This document shows, piece after piece, positions 1 to 8,023 of a stretch of DNA of 64,000 bases. Where the stretch lies: positions 47,329 through 111,328 of the forward strand of contig JANQMU010000126.1 in assembly GCA_028279875.1 (NCBI GenBank), given 5' to 3'. How positions within the stretch are numbered: the stretch's first letter is position 1; each line of letters begins with the position of its first letter. The position numbers and the translations under genes are program-made. Origin of the DNA: Rhizobiaceae bacterium (GTDB lineage: Bacteria; Pseudomonadota; Alphaproteobacteria; Rhizobiales; Rhizobiaceae). Under the pieces are notes generated by a model. It made no database searches, was not told the DNA's origin, and saw only the letters and a list, made by a program, of their open reading frames with translations.

Positions 1-462
1 GGTGAAATTGGATTGGTCAACGCCATTCAAACCAGAAATTTTAGAGATTTTCTTTATCGCAGAGCTGAGGTGTCGTTAAGTGTCTGCAATCTCGATATCG
101 TCGTTGAGAACATTGTGTCTGAAATTGAAGAGCCGACGTCACCGGCGCTCGTTCATCTCGATTATTGTCCGTCAAATGTTCTATGTGAAGGCAGCAGAAT
201 AACGGCCGTCCTGGATTTTGGAGGAACCACAATAGCGGGATGCGCTAGTTTTAATCCAATTGTCGCCGTTGCTTTCCTTGATCCGTCGATAACACCCGCT
301 GCTCGTACTATTGACCAAGAACAAGCGTACAAGTGGCTCGCCGATTGCGGACTTTGCGAAACGAGTGGCCCCGTTACAAAGTGGTTGGCTGCCTATTGGT
401 CATTCTGTGGTGAAAATGAAGATTTGGCACTTTTCCGATGGTGCCAAAGAAAAATTGGCTGA
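1..462 (+). CDS. APH-family phosphotransferase, C-terminal part (5' truncated by window edge)
   Basis: The reading frame is open to the left edge of the window, so only the C-terminal portion is visible. It contains the catalytic loop of the aminoglycoside/choline kinase fold, HLDYCPSNVL (H-x-D-x4-N), followed by the metal-binding DFGG about 15 residues later. Family members transfer phosphate from ATP to small hydroxylated substrates such as aminoglycosides, choline or homoserine; the substrate cannot be told from this fragment. Codon use is clearly more AT-rich than the housekeeping genes further right, suggesting acquired DNA, and a transposable element follows about 300 bp downstream. The family is fairly secure, the specific function is not. 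Confidence 0.7.
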   Translation, partial: GEIGLVNAIQTRNFRDFLYRRAEVSLSVCNLDIVVENIVSEIEEPTSPALVHLDYCPSNVLCEGSRITAVLDFGGTTIAGCASFNPIVAVAFLDPSITPAARTIDQEQAYKWLADCGLCETSGPVTKWLAAYWSFCGENEDLALFRWCQRKIG

Positions 463-759
463 TTGCTGAGGCACAATGTCCATCTTGGGCTCGCTCCGGA
501 CCTTCGCTGCCCAATACGCGAACACATGCATCGCTGACTTTTCAGACCTTGGAGATTTGAGCAAGCACGTCTCAAACTGGGGGAATGTGGATATTCGCTG
601 CGCTTTGCACAAATGTCGGGTGTGCGGACGAGGACGAAACCGCTCGCGCGGTAGGGGCGCTTGCGGCGAGTGGGGTGCGCTGATCGGGCGCTGTTATTTG
701 AGGATGGGCGTGCCTGTCTGACGATTGGGATCTTCTCAATCCGATGACAGGAGGTTCCG
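463..759. other. Spacer left of the IS91-type element
   Basis: Roughly 300 bp without a convincing gene. The reading frames here lack recognisable motifs and good ribosome binding sites. The left end of the IS91-type element should fall somewhere in the right half, but IS91 elements have no long terminal inverted repeats and I could not fix the boundary. The last bases before 760 carry AGGAGG-like sequence (ACAGGAGGTTCCG) that serves the recombinase start. Confidence 0.4.
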
Positions 760-1632
760 ATGACGGACCAGTATATTCCCGCCCTTCGCCGACGTTTTCT
801 TGAGGATATGCGGATCAAGGGGCTGCTGCCCAAGACGCAGACGATGTATCTGCGGGCGATGCGCGACTTCACGCGGTTCCTGGGGCACTCGCCTGCTACG
901 GCGACGCCGGAAGAACTACGCGCCTTCCAACTGGATATGAAAGAGCGCGGTGTCGGCGCGCCGACCTTCAACAACCGGCTGACGGTCTTGAGTTTCTTCT
1001 ACGCGACGACCTGTCCGCGGCCCGAGATGAAGCGGCACATGCGCTATCAGCGGGCGGCGAAGAAGATCCCCGTGGTGCTGAGTGCCGAGGAGGTCGCGCG
1101 CATTCTCGAAGCCGCGCCGGGACCCGGGCTCAGATACCGGGCCGCCTTCAGCGTGGCCTATGGCGGCGGGTTGCGGGCGAGCGAGGTTACGCACTTGAAG
1201 GTCGGTGATATCGACAGCGACCGGATGCTGATCAGGATTGACCAGGGCAAGGGCCGCAAGGATCGGCATGTGATGCTGTCGCCGAACCTGCTGGAGCTTC
1301 TGCGCGATTATTACCGCGAAGCCCGGCCCGCGGGCTGGCTCTTTCCCGGTCGCAACCGGGTCGACCCGATATCGACGCGGCAGTTCAACCGGGCCTTCGG
1401 GGTGGCCTGCGACTTTGCCGAGATCAGAAAGAAGGTGTCACCTCACACCCTGCGGCACAGCTTTGCCACGCATCTGCTGGAGGGTGGGACCGACATCCGG
1501 GTCATCCAAGTTCTGCTCGGTCACGCCAAGCTGGAGACCACGACGGTCTATACCAAGGTGGCGACCAAGACGATCAGGGACGTCACGAGCCCACTCGATC
1601 TGCTGGTCCGCCGAGAGGCTGGCCCTGGTTAA
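760..1632 (+). CDS. Tyrosine recombinase (phage-integrase family, XerC/D-like) of an IS91-type element
   Basis: The 290-residue protein has an N-terminal SAM-like core-binding domain (about 1-95) and a C-terminal catalytic domain. The expected catalytic residues are visible: Arg in GGGLRASEV, Lys in QGKGRKDRHV, His-x-x-Arg in HTLRHSFATH, His in LLGHAKLETT, and the nucleophilic Tyr in TTVYTKV. It should cleave and rejoin DNA through a 3'-phosphotyrosine. The start is supported by AGGAGG just upstream. It lies 11 bp before the IS91-type transposase in the same direction, so it is read as an accessory gene of that element rather than as a phage or chromosome-dimer recombinase. Confidence 0.9.
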   Translation: MTDQYIPALRRRFLEDMRIKGLLPKTQTMYLRAMRDFTRFLGHSPATATPEELRAFQLDMKERGVGAPTFNNRLTVLSFFYATTCPRPEMKRHMRYQRAAKKIPVVLSAEEVARILEAAPGPGLRYRAAFSVAYGGGLRASEVTHLKVGDIDSDRMLIRIDQGKGRKDRHVMLSPNLLELLRDYYREARPAGWLFPGRNRVDPISTRQFNRAFGVACDFAEIRKKVSPHTLRHSFATHLLEGGTDIRVIQVLLGHAKLETTTVYTKVATKTIRDVTSPLDLLVRREAGPG

Positions 1633-1643
1633 GCCGGGTCCCC

Positions 1644-2844
1644 ATGCCTCGTCCCAGACTGGAGGTCGCGGATATCTTCCGCGCCCATGGGCCTGCCTAT
1701 CGCCGTGACCATGCCGGGCATCTGAACCTGCCGCAGTTGAAGGTAATGTCCGCGATAGAGAATTGCCGGCGCCGCGCTCGGCGGGCATGTTGCAGCCTGC
1801 AACAAATGCGGCCATCAACACGTTGCTTACAACTCGTGTCGCAATCGGCACTGCCCGAAGTGCCAGGGCATCACGGCCCGGGATTGGATGATGGCGCGCA
1901 TCGAGGACCTGTTGCCCGTCAGCTATTTTCATGTGGTCTTCACGCTGCCGGCCCAGATCGCCGATATCGCTTATCAGAACAAAGCGGCGGTGTATGATCT
2001 GCTGTTCAAGGCATCGGCACAGGCGCTTCTGACCATCGCTGCCGATCCAAAACACCTCGGAGCAAAGATCGGCATGACCAGCGTATTGCACACATGGGGG
2101 TCGGCCATGATGCACCACCCGCACGTACACGTCATCGTGCCTGGCGGTGGTATGTCCCCGGATGGCGCCCGATGGATCGCCTGCCGTAAAGGCTTCTTTC
2201 TGCCGGTGAAGGTTCTGTCGAGGCTGTTCCGACGTCTGTTCCTCGAAGGTCTGAAGAGATTGCACCGGACGGGCAAGCTGCGCTTCTTCGGCACCCTGAC
2301 AAACCTGGCCAGTTCCGACGCTTTTGCCACCCATCTCGCGCCGCTGCAGAAAATTGACTGGGTCGTGTATGCCAAGCCACCCTTCGGCGGACCAAAGGCG
2401 GTGCTGGCTTATCTCAGCCGATACACGCACCGTGTCGCGGTCTCCAACCACCGCCTGGTCAGCGCCGATGGCGACACGGTATCCTTCCGCTGGAAAGACT
2501 ACCGGATCAAGCGGGGTGACCGGATGAAGGTCATGCGCCTCCCCACGCCTGAGTTCATCCGCCGCTTCCTGATCCATGTCCTGCCCTCCGGCTTCCATCG
2601 CATTCGCCACACCGGTTTCCTCGCCAATGGCATCCGCCGCGACAGGATCAAGAGGATCAGGCGATTGCTCGATGCGCAACCGCAGGCCGATCAGACAATC
2701 GATGAAGACGGGCAAGCCGATGAAGACAGGCGCGACCTGAGCCAGGAATGTCCCGAATGCGGCGGCGCAATGTTCATCATCGAAACCTTCACCCGCGGCC
2801 AACCCCCGAAATCCCGCGCCCCGCCATGGAAGGATGCCACATGA
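1644..2844 (+). pseudogene. IS91-family HUH transposase, frameshifted
   Basis: The N-terminal segment (1644 to about 1769: MPRPRLEVADIF... to ...IENCR) is in one frame; the protein resumes after about 1771 in another (AALGGHVAACNKCGHQHVA). A one-base gain or two-base loss near 1767-1771 breaks the gene. The rest is complete: a zinc finger of the CxxC/CxxxHCxxC type (CNKCGH, CRNRHCPKC), the HUH motif within HHPHVHVIVPGGG, the tyrosine-bearing segment YLSRYTHRVAVSN, and a C-terminal cysteine pair (CPECGG). An intact enzyme would be a rolling-circle Y1-type transposase. No slippery heptamer is obvious, so decay is preferred over programmed frameshifting. Confidence 0.8.
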
Positions 2845-3103
2845 TGCTTCGACCACGCTCGGCTTCGCGATGCGCAGATGCCGGACCAACCACTGTGGCC
2901 GGCGTTCTGCAGCCGGGGCCAAAACAGGCCATTGCAGGCGGAAAGAGCAATCAATCGGCAACATCAGACCGCGAAGACCAACGGGCCTGCGCTTCTCAGC
3001 GCCACAGGGTCTGCTGTCCGTTGCATCGGCCACCGCAGCCGTAGCCCACAATCCCCATAGCAGCAAAATCTCCCGCGCTTTCCTCCTTGTCAGATTTGTC
3101 GCC

Positions 3104-3124
3104 GCTGGATGGCAAGCATCCAGC
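3104..3124. repeat. Perfect hairpin near the right end of the IS91-type element
   Basis: GCTGGATG, five-base loop GCAAG, CATCCAGC: an 8-bp perfect stem 260 bp after the transposase stop and 40 bp past the stop of the minus-strand phosphatase gene. It has no following T-run on either strand, so it is not a typical intrinsic terminator. IS91-family elements have hairpins close to the terminal origin at the 3' side of the transposase, which makes a right-end function plausible but unproven. Confidence 0.45.
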
Positions 3125-3163
3125 AGCCACAAACCTTAGACGAAGCTGCTGTTCCCGCACGCG

Positions 3164-3871
3164 CTAGTCGTTCGCTACATAAGCTCCTTCCACAAGGATT
3201 GGCGCACATTGCGAAACATTCAGCTCTGACGCGATAGCCACGTCTTCGGGGAAACCGCGTTCACTGAGTTCGACTCCCGAGACCGAGGTTCGCAACCTGT
3301 CTGCCAGATCTGCACGCGCAGAAAAGAATGCGTCCCTTGCAACCATTGCTTCCGCGGAAAGCGAACCGCGCAATTCGGAGATGATTGCGCCAGCACCCAA
3401 TATGTCTTCGATGGCAGGTCTCAGGCTGCCATCATTCCACCGCTCCCCCGCCGGAATGATGGCTAATGTCCCATTGCCGGCTAGCCTGGTGGCAGCAGCG
3501 GCAACTACCGATGCATTGCGCAAACAACCGGCGAAGACAGTTTTGTCGCCTGCGAGAAAGGATATATGAGATCCATTCGGAGATGGCAGGAGCAAGCGGG
3601 TGCCCGCCTGGATTGATTGAAGTGTCGGGGCAGAAAGACTGAACTCGGCGTCCGGATCGGAGCGCTTTCCTGCCAACTTGGCGCCAAGGCGCTTCGCTTC
3701 TTTTGCAGCAGCCTCGCGGTCATGTATCGGGAATGGGAAGACGCTCGCGCCGTTTGCACACGCTACGTCGACACATGTGGAGAAGGAAAGGACATCCACA
3801 ACAATGAAAACATCTGCTTTTGGCTTCAGCGCGCTGACCCCGGACAGCCCCCACTCGGAAACAATTCGCAT
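3164..3871 (-). CDS. comB: ComB-like 2-phosphosulfolactate phosphatase family protein
   Basis: A 235-residue soluble protein resembling the ComB family over its full length: an early VVDVLSFSTCVDVACANGA segment, the SPNGSHISF segment and the IIPAGERWNDGSLRPAIED acidic segment typical of this Mg-dependent phosphatase. ComB hydrolyses 2-phosphosulfolactate to sulfolactate, in coenzyme M synthesis in archaea and in sulfolactate metabolism in some bacteria. I prefer the ATG at 3871 over an upstream in-frame GTG (3889) because AGGAG sits 9 bases before it. No ComA or sulfolactate gene is nearby, so the physiological substrate is uncertain. It stands alone between the IS element and an empty spacer. 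Confidence 0.75.
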   Translation of the reverse strand: MRIVSEWGLSGVSALKPKADVFIVVDVLSFSTCVDVACANGASVFPFPIHDREAAAKEAKRLGAKLAGKRSDPDAEFSLSAPTLQSIQAGTRLLLPSPNGSHISFLAGDKTVFAGCLRNASVVAAAATRLAGNGTLAIIPAGERWNDGSLRPAIEDILGAGAIISELRGSLSAEAMVARDAFFSARADLADRLRTSVSGVELSERGFPEDVAIASELNVSQCAPILVEGAYVAND

Positions 3872-4236
3872 ATTGTCCACTCCTCGCACAATCTGATGGT
3901 ACCTAAAATGTGATGCTTAAAATGTCCTCAAAGGGCTCTGAGTTGTCATTCGCTGTGGAATGGTCCTGCGACAACTTTGGGCCGTGATTGATGCTCACCC
4001 GAGGTAGCAAAAATAGTAATTGCCGTGACGCGGGATTCGGCCGGACAGAGCCCTTTGTGGACAGCTTGCAAGAATCAGCCTTGAACCTTTTGTAAATGTG
4101 ATTGCAAGATCAAAAAAAGGGATAGAGCGTTAAGACTAGGCCTGCGATTTCGAGAGATCCGACGGTTTTTAACGAAGCCGGTGTTTTGAAATGCAAGCGA
4201 GCTATCTACGAATGCGGCAGGGGGAAGGGCAGAAGA
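3872..4236. other. AT-rich spacer, no gene seen
   Basis: About 360 bp between divergently oriented genes. No frame shows a recognisable motif, and no strong paired promoter elements or palindromes were found. The stretch GGGGGAAGGG near 4220-4230 is taken as the ribosome binding site of the following gene. Confidence 0.4.
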
Positions 4237-4872
4237 TTGTTTTCGGTCTCTTACTTGGTGGCACAGGCATTCGGTTCAGCGGCTTTTGGCCTTCAGGTTT
4301 TTTCCGCTCGAGCGAAGGAACGCGCCGGGCTAACACTCTTCCTTGGTATTTCCAACATCTTCTGGATGGCGCACTACATCGCCCTTGAAGTTCCGCTTGC
4401 GGCCATCATCTCGGCATTGATTGCCGTCCAATTGCTCGCAACATCACTCCTTGATCAGAAACATCAAAAGCCGATCATCATCTTTTTCATAGTAATTTAT
4501 TGGGTTGCTGCTCTCTTTACCATTACAGAGCAGCTTCATCTGCTCCCTGCAGTGGGATCATCTGCCCTGTTGATTTCTTTTTTGATGAGTCGATCGGTTT
4601 TTCAAGTGCTTCCCGCCGTTGGCACATCTTTCCTGTCGCTGTCGTTGTTGGTTGGAGAATCTGCAATAGCCGTTAGGATTGGAACCATTGTGTCCTTTTC
4701 GATGTGGATGGCGCACGGCTTTGTTACCGGCTCAGTCGTTGAAATTCTCGCCAATTTCGTTCCACTTTCAGTGGCGATTTACGGGCTGATTTTCTTCGAT
4801 CTTCAAACAGATATTGCATCTGTTTTTCGGTTCAAGCGTGGCTCGAACCGAGGGTCCAAGCAGCACAAGTGA
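4237..4872 (+). CDS. YgjV-like inner membrane protein
   Basis: A very hydrophobic protein of about 211 residues with several predicted membrane segments (for example FLGISNIFWMAHYIA, IIIFFIVIYWVAALFTI, GTIVSFSMWMAHGFV). Its start, SVSYLVAQAFGSAAFGLQVFS, and the following RAKERAGLTLFLG match the pattern of the YgjV family (Imp-YgjV), whose role is not established. The TTG at 4237 is chosen because a purine-rich ribosome binding site precedes it and because it puts the N terminus where the E. coli family member begins; an upstream TTG at 4186 would add 17 residues. The gene is AT-rich relative to neighbours and stands alone. Confidence 0.6.
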   Translation: MFSVSYLVAQAFGSAAFGLQVFSARAKERAGLTLFLGISNIFWMAHYIALEVPLAAIISALIAVQLLATSLLDQKHQKPIIIFFIVIYWVAALFTITEQLHLLPAVGSSALLISFLMSRSVFQVLPAVGTSFLSLSLLVGESAIAVRIGTIVSFSMWMAHGFVTGSVVEILANFVPLSVAIYGLIFFDLQTDIASVFRFKRGSNRGSKQHK

Positions 4873-5229
4873 GGTTTCGCATCCAGTATTGGCATCGCGG
4901 CAGAGCAAGTCCGCTTTGTCCGCGATGTGTGAATTCGGTCCGGGCTTGAGTTCGCAAACGCAGCGAACGTCTCCTTTGACGGATCAAAGCAGCAACCGAG
5001 GCGAAGGGTGAATGGCAGCTCAGGGCCGAATTCGCAATTTAAGATTCCGCGGGTTAATGGCCGGGATGGGCTCGGTCCGGATCCCCGCTGCGCAATGCAC
5101 GAACGCACACAAAGTGGACGAAGCGGACCTGTAACCTCTTGCGCAACACCCAAGATTCGTTGAACCTAGCGGGACAAAGCGACGATGGTGGGTTCGCTGT
5201 TCGGCGACCCCTTTCTTTGGGAACTTCAG
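4873..5229. other. Spacer without recognisable gene
   Basis: Some 350 bp. Frames on both strands are open for up to about 115 codons but carry Cys/Arg/Pro-rich low-quality peptides without motifs, so I do not call a gene. No terminator-like hairpin with a T-run was seen after the YgjV-like gene. Confidence 0.4.
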
Positions 5230-6006
5230 ATGTCAACTGACTCCCTGCCTCCAGTCCTGCTTTTGACCGGCACCAACGCTGCGGCCTGGACGATGGCAAA
5301 TGTGCGTATGTCCTTCGAGGCTTCCGGATATGTCTGCCACAGCCTCACCTATCGGCATCATGACTTGCCGCCCGGACCGGAACGCGATGCCAAGCTCGTT
5401 GGGACAAGCATCGCGGATTTTGTGGACGATGCCCGGCGCGCAATTGAAGAGATTGGCGAGAGCCCGGTTGTTGTGGGCCACTCGCTCGGCGGGGTTATCG
5501 CGCAGCTCCTGGCGGCCGAGGGAGCCGTAAGAGCGGGCGTTCTTCTCAACAGCAGCATTGTGAACGGCATTCTGCCGACGACGGACGGGGAGCGCGAACT
5601 CGGAAAGCTGTTCATTTCGGCAGGCGCTTTCTGGGAGCAGGCGCTGGGACAGGATCTCGAGCTTCTGACGAAATATGGGCTGAACACGCTGCCGACCCCT
5701 GTGCAACGTGACATCCATGCGCGTCTCGGCACCGAATCCGGTCGGGTGCTTTTCGAGTTTGTCTTCTGGATGTATGACGTTCACCAAACCACGCTTGTTG
5801 ACCAAAACAAGGTTTCCTGCCCGCTGCTCTTCATTTCAGGAACCGAGGACAAGGCCGTGGCAACAAGCACCGCGCGATTGATGGCCGAGCGCTACGAAAC
5901 GGCGGATTTCCTGGCGGTCAACGGGGCCTGCCACTACATACAGTTTGACGACCAATGGCCAGAGACAGCCGCCAAGGCGCTCGACTGGCTGAGCCGAAAA
6001 CTCTGA
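5230..6006 (+). CDS. Alpha/beta-hydrolase
   Basis: A 258-residue protein with the alpha/beta-hydrolase core. The nucleophile elbow is GHSLGG (Ser), an acid follows in ISGTEDKAV, and the final His is in NGACHYIQF, giving a complete Ser-Asp/Glu-His triad. No signal peptide, so it is probably cytosolic. Substrate unknown; the family covers esterases, lipases, haloperoxidase-like enzymes and others. The ATG at 5230 begins the conserved part (MSTDSLPPVLLLTG); an in-frame ATG at 5185 would add 15 residues and cannot be excluded. It converges on another alpha/beta-hydrolase of low similarity, with 11 bp between stops. Confidence 0.8.
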   Translation: MSTDSLPPVLLLTGTNAAAWTMANVRMSFEASGYVCHSLTYRHHDLPPGPERDAKLVGTSIADFVDDARRAIEEIGESPVVVGHSLGGVIAQLLAAEGAVRAGVLLNSSIVNGILPTTDGERELGKLFISAGAFWEQALGQDLELLTKYGLNTLPTPVQRDIHARLGTESGRVLFEFVFWMYDVHQTTLVDQNKVSCPLLFISGTEDKAVATSTARLMAERYETADFLAVNGACHYIQFDDQWPETAAKALDWLSRKL

Positions 6007-6017
6007 GCAACCCAACC

Positions 6018-7028
6018 TTACGTTGCCATGGATGCCAGTCGGCGCTGCAGGGAAGCGGCCTCGGCGGCGAGGTCCCGCGGCCGGCCGGCGAGGTTTTCAA
6101 TGGCCGCGATGCACAAATCGGTGGCGGCGAAGTCCGGTTTGTGGCCGACTCCCTTAATGCGCAGCAATTGAGCGTTGGCGATGTCCCTTGCCAGGGCCTC
6201 GGAGTGAATGTCGGGCGAGACGATCTCGTCATAGTCACCGGTAATGACGACCGTCGGCGCGGCGATGGTCGCATAGCGCTGTGCGGCCCTGGTCACATAT
6301 TCGTGGAGATGAGCGACATCTGTGCCGTTGTAGCGGAAGGCGTGCGGCCGCAGCACCAGGGCGGTTGCGGACTGCCGCAGATAATCCGGCGGATAGGCGT
6401 TCGGCCGAAAGACACAGCGCGATACGCGGTCGATCCTCCAAAGGCCCGCCGGCATCACCAGCAGTTCGGTGAACAGATGACCGATCACCGGCAGGGCCGA
6501 AAGCGTATAGTGCCAGTCGATGCCGCCTTTCCACGGATGGGTGGCGGCCGACAGCAGCAGCAGGCCCGAGACCTTGTGCGGTGCCTCCAGCGCCATGCCG
6601 GCGGCAATGGCGCCGCCGAAGGAGTGGCCGGCAATGATCGCTTTGTCGATGTTCTTGTGATCGAGCAGGGCGGCGATGGCGCGCGCCTGCCCGTCGGGAA
6701 AGCGGTTGTCCGGACTGCCGCGTTCGGACCAGCCATGGCCCGGCCGGTCGACAAATAGCAGGTCGGCGCGGCCTTCGAGCCTGTCGCGAAAGGCTGCCAT
6801 CTGGTCGCGCAGATTGCCGCTGGCACCGTGAATGAACACCACGGGCGGCAAATCCGCCTCGGAGGAGCCGGGAACATGAACGCAATGCAGCCGGCAGCCG
6901 CCGATGTCGACCATTTCGCCGATGGCCGGATAGAGTTGCTCGATGCGCCGCGTCTGCTGCCGAGTGAAGGCGAGCAGCGCCAGCGCGACAATGGCCGCAA
7001 TGGCCACGATGCTCAGGGTCATCGGCAC
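6018..7028 (-). CDS. Membrane-anchored alpha/beta-hydrolase
   Basis: A 336-residue protein starting with a hydrophobic segment (TLSIVAIAAIVALALLAF), probably a signal anchor, then an alpha/beta-hydrolase domain: oxyanion region FIHGASGN, VDRPGHGWSE, nucleophile elbow GHSFGG, acid in TGDYDEIVSP and catalytic His in GVGHKPDF. This pattern resembles the epoxide hydrolase/haloalkane dehalogenase-like group, but the substrate is unknown. The start is a GTG at 7028; an ATG two codons later (7022) is equally possible. It lies 5 bp downstream of the TPR gene in the same direction, so the two are probably co-transcribed. Confidence 0.75.
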   Translation of the reverse strand: MPMTLSIVAIAAIVALALLAFTRQQTRRIEQLYPAIGEMVDIGGCRLHCVHVPGSSEADLPPVVFIHGASGNLRDQMAAFRDRLEGRADLLFVDRPGHGWSERGSPDNRFPDGQARAIAALLDHKNIDKAIIAGHSFGGAIAAGMALEAPHKVSGLLLLSAATHPWKGGIDWHYTLSALPVIGHLFTELLVMPAGLWRIDRVSRCVFRPNAYPPDYLRQSATALVLRPHAFRYNGTDVAHLHEYVTRAAQRYATIAAPTVVITGDYDEIVSPDIHSEALARDIANAQLLRIKGVGHKPDFAATDLCIAAIENLAGRPRDLAAEAASLQRRLASMAT

Positions 7029-7033
7029 GGGTA

Positions 7034-7651
7034 TCAGATTTCGTCGCCCGTCAGTTCGTCGGCCAATTCGCCGACCCGGGTCTGGGCCTCCCGCATCGCC
7101 GGATAGATCTCAAGCACCTTGAGATAGGCGGCGAGCGCTGCCTCGTCCTTTCCGGCCTGGGACAGGATGGCGCCCATCCCCATCAGCGCGCCGAAATGGC
7201 GCGGCTCCAGTTCCAGGACACGGTTGATGTCCGCCATCGATTTGGAATGGTCGTCCATCATGAAATGCAGTGTCGCGCGACGGTTCCAGCCCTCGGCATA
7301 ATCGGGCATCAGCACGGTCACCTGGTCGAGCAGGTCGAGCGCGATGAAAAACCGCTTGTCGCGCATTGCTTCATCGGCCCAGGCCATGAGCTGGTCGGCG
7401 GTGGCGCTTCCGGACCGGCGCCATTCGGACCAGATATTGTCGGCGACGCGCTTGGCCGGATTGGGACTCGACAATCGCTTGAGTTCGAGAAAATAGCCGT
7501 CAAGCTTCTCGGTCCGGGTTTTCTCGACGGATACCGGGACGTTGTCCTGTGCCTCCTCGGCCTGGGCAACGCCTGGCCCCGGCCAGATGAGAATAGCGGC
7601 CAGAACCGCCACGGGTCCGAGTAATTTACGAGTGAAGTGCATCCGGCGCAT
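7034..7651 (-). CDS. Secreted tetratricopeptide-repeat protein
   Basis: A 205-residue protein with a signal peptide (hydrophobic LLGPVAVLAAILIWPGPGVAQA, cleavage near AQA-EE). The mature part contains TPR-like helical repeats: FIALDLLDQVTVLMPDYAEGW, SMADINRVLELEPRHFGAL and AALAAYLKVLEIYP show the expected spacing of small and aromatic residues. TPR proteins act as scaffolds; the partner is unknown. It is the first gene of a likely two-gene unit with the membrane hydrolase downstream. Such proteins occur widely as hypothetical periplasmic TPR proteins in Rhizobiales. Confidence 0.75.
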   Translation of the reverse strand: MRRMHFTRKLLGPVAVLAAILIWPGPGVAQAEEAQDNVPVSVEKTRTEKLDGYFLELKRLSSPNPAKRVADNIWSEWRRSGSATADQLMAWADEAMRDKRFFIALDLLDQVTVLMPDYAEGWNRRATLHFMMDDHSKSMADINRVLELEPRHFGALMGMGAILSQAGKDEAALAAYLKVLEIYPAMREAQTRVGELADELTGDEI

Positions 7652-7735
7652 GCAACGATATTAGTGCGCGCGCGCCGGCGGTCAAAGGCAAATTTTGGTG
7701 AAGTGTGGACACAGCCGCTCAGGCGGCCGGACCGA

Positions 7736-7861
7736 TCAACCCTGGCGTGCCTTGAAGCGCGGGTTCTGCTTGTTGATGACGTAAACGCGGCCCTTGCGGC
7801 GAACCAGGCGGTTTTCGCGGTGCCGAGTCTTGAGCGCCTTGAGCGAATTCTTGATCTTCAT
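7736..7861 (-). CDS. rpmJ: 50S ribosomal protein L36 (bL36), cysteine-free form
   Basis: A 41-residue basic protein beginning MKIKNSLKALKTRH and ending NKQNPRFKARQG, the sequence type of bL36 common in alphaproteobacteria. It lacks the Cys/His zinc ligands of the zinc-binding form, like the YkgO-type protein that in some bacteria replaces the zinc form under zinc limitation. It stands alone, as is usual for this form, between the TPR gene and purK. The frame is 42 codons including stop, consistent with the family length. Confidence 0.95.
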   Translation of the reverse strand: MKIKNSLKALKTRHRENRLVRRKGRVYVINKQNPRFKARQG

Positions 7862-8023
7862 TGTACCGGACCCTTGGTCGGTGCTCGCAAAGCCGGATTG
7901 CCGTCGAGCCCAAAATAGCCAAAAGCGCGCCGGGTGACGCGCTCAAGTGATGTTGTGGCGTTTAAACCCATGCGGCCCGCGTGTCAACCGGCGGTCGGCC
8001 TTTGCAGGCGTCCGGCGGACATC

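Larger units (their letters stand above)
760..3124 (+). mobile_element. IS91-type element with accessory tyrosine recombinase (boundaries approximate)
   Basis: A tyrosine recombinase gene and an IS91-family transposase follow each other in the same direction 11 bp apart, an arrangement known for IS91-like elements. The transposase frame is interrupted, so this copy is probably unable to move by itself. The true ends were not identified: IS91 elements transpose by rolling circle, lack long inverted repeats and make no target duplication. I let the call run from the first gene to a perfect hairpin at 3104-3124, a possible right-end (oriIS-like) structure. The surrounding DNA (partial APH gene, AT-rich spacers) is consistent with an accessory region. 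Confidence 0.6.

Noticed and set aside
760..1632. Prophage or integrative element marked by the integrase
   Set aside because: No tRNA attachment site, phage structural or excisionase gene is nearby, and the adjoining transposase explains the recombinase as part of an IS91-type element.
1438..3132. A 564-codon open frame on the minus strand
   Set aside because: It is antisense to the tyrosine recombinase end and the IS91 transposase, both with clear motifs; the predicted peptide is Arg/His/Asp-rich without domains.
4803..5153. A 116-codon minus-strand frame next to the YgjV-like gene
   Set aside because: It overlaps the 3' end of that gene, has no ribosome binding site and encodes a Cys/Pro/Arg-rich peptide without motifs.
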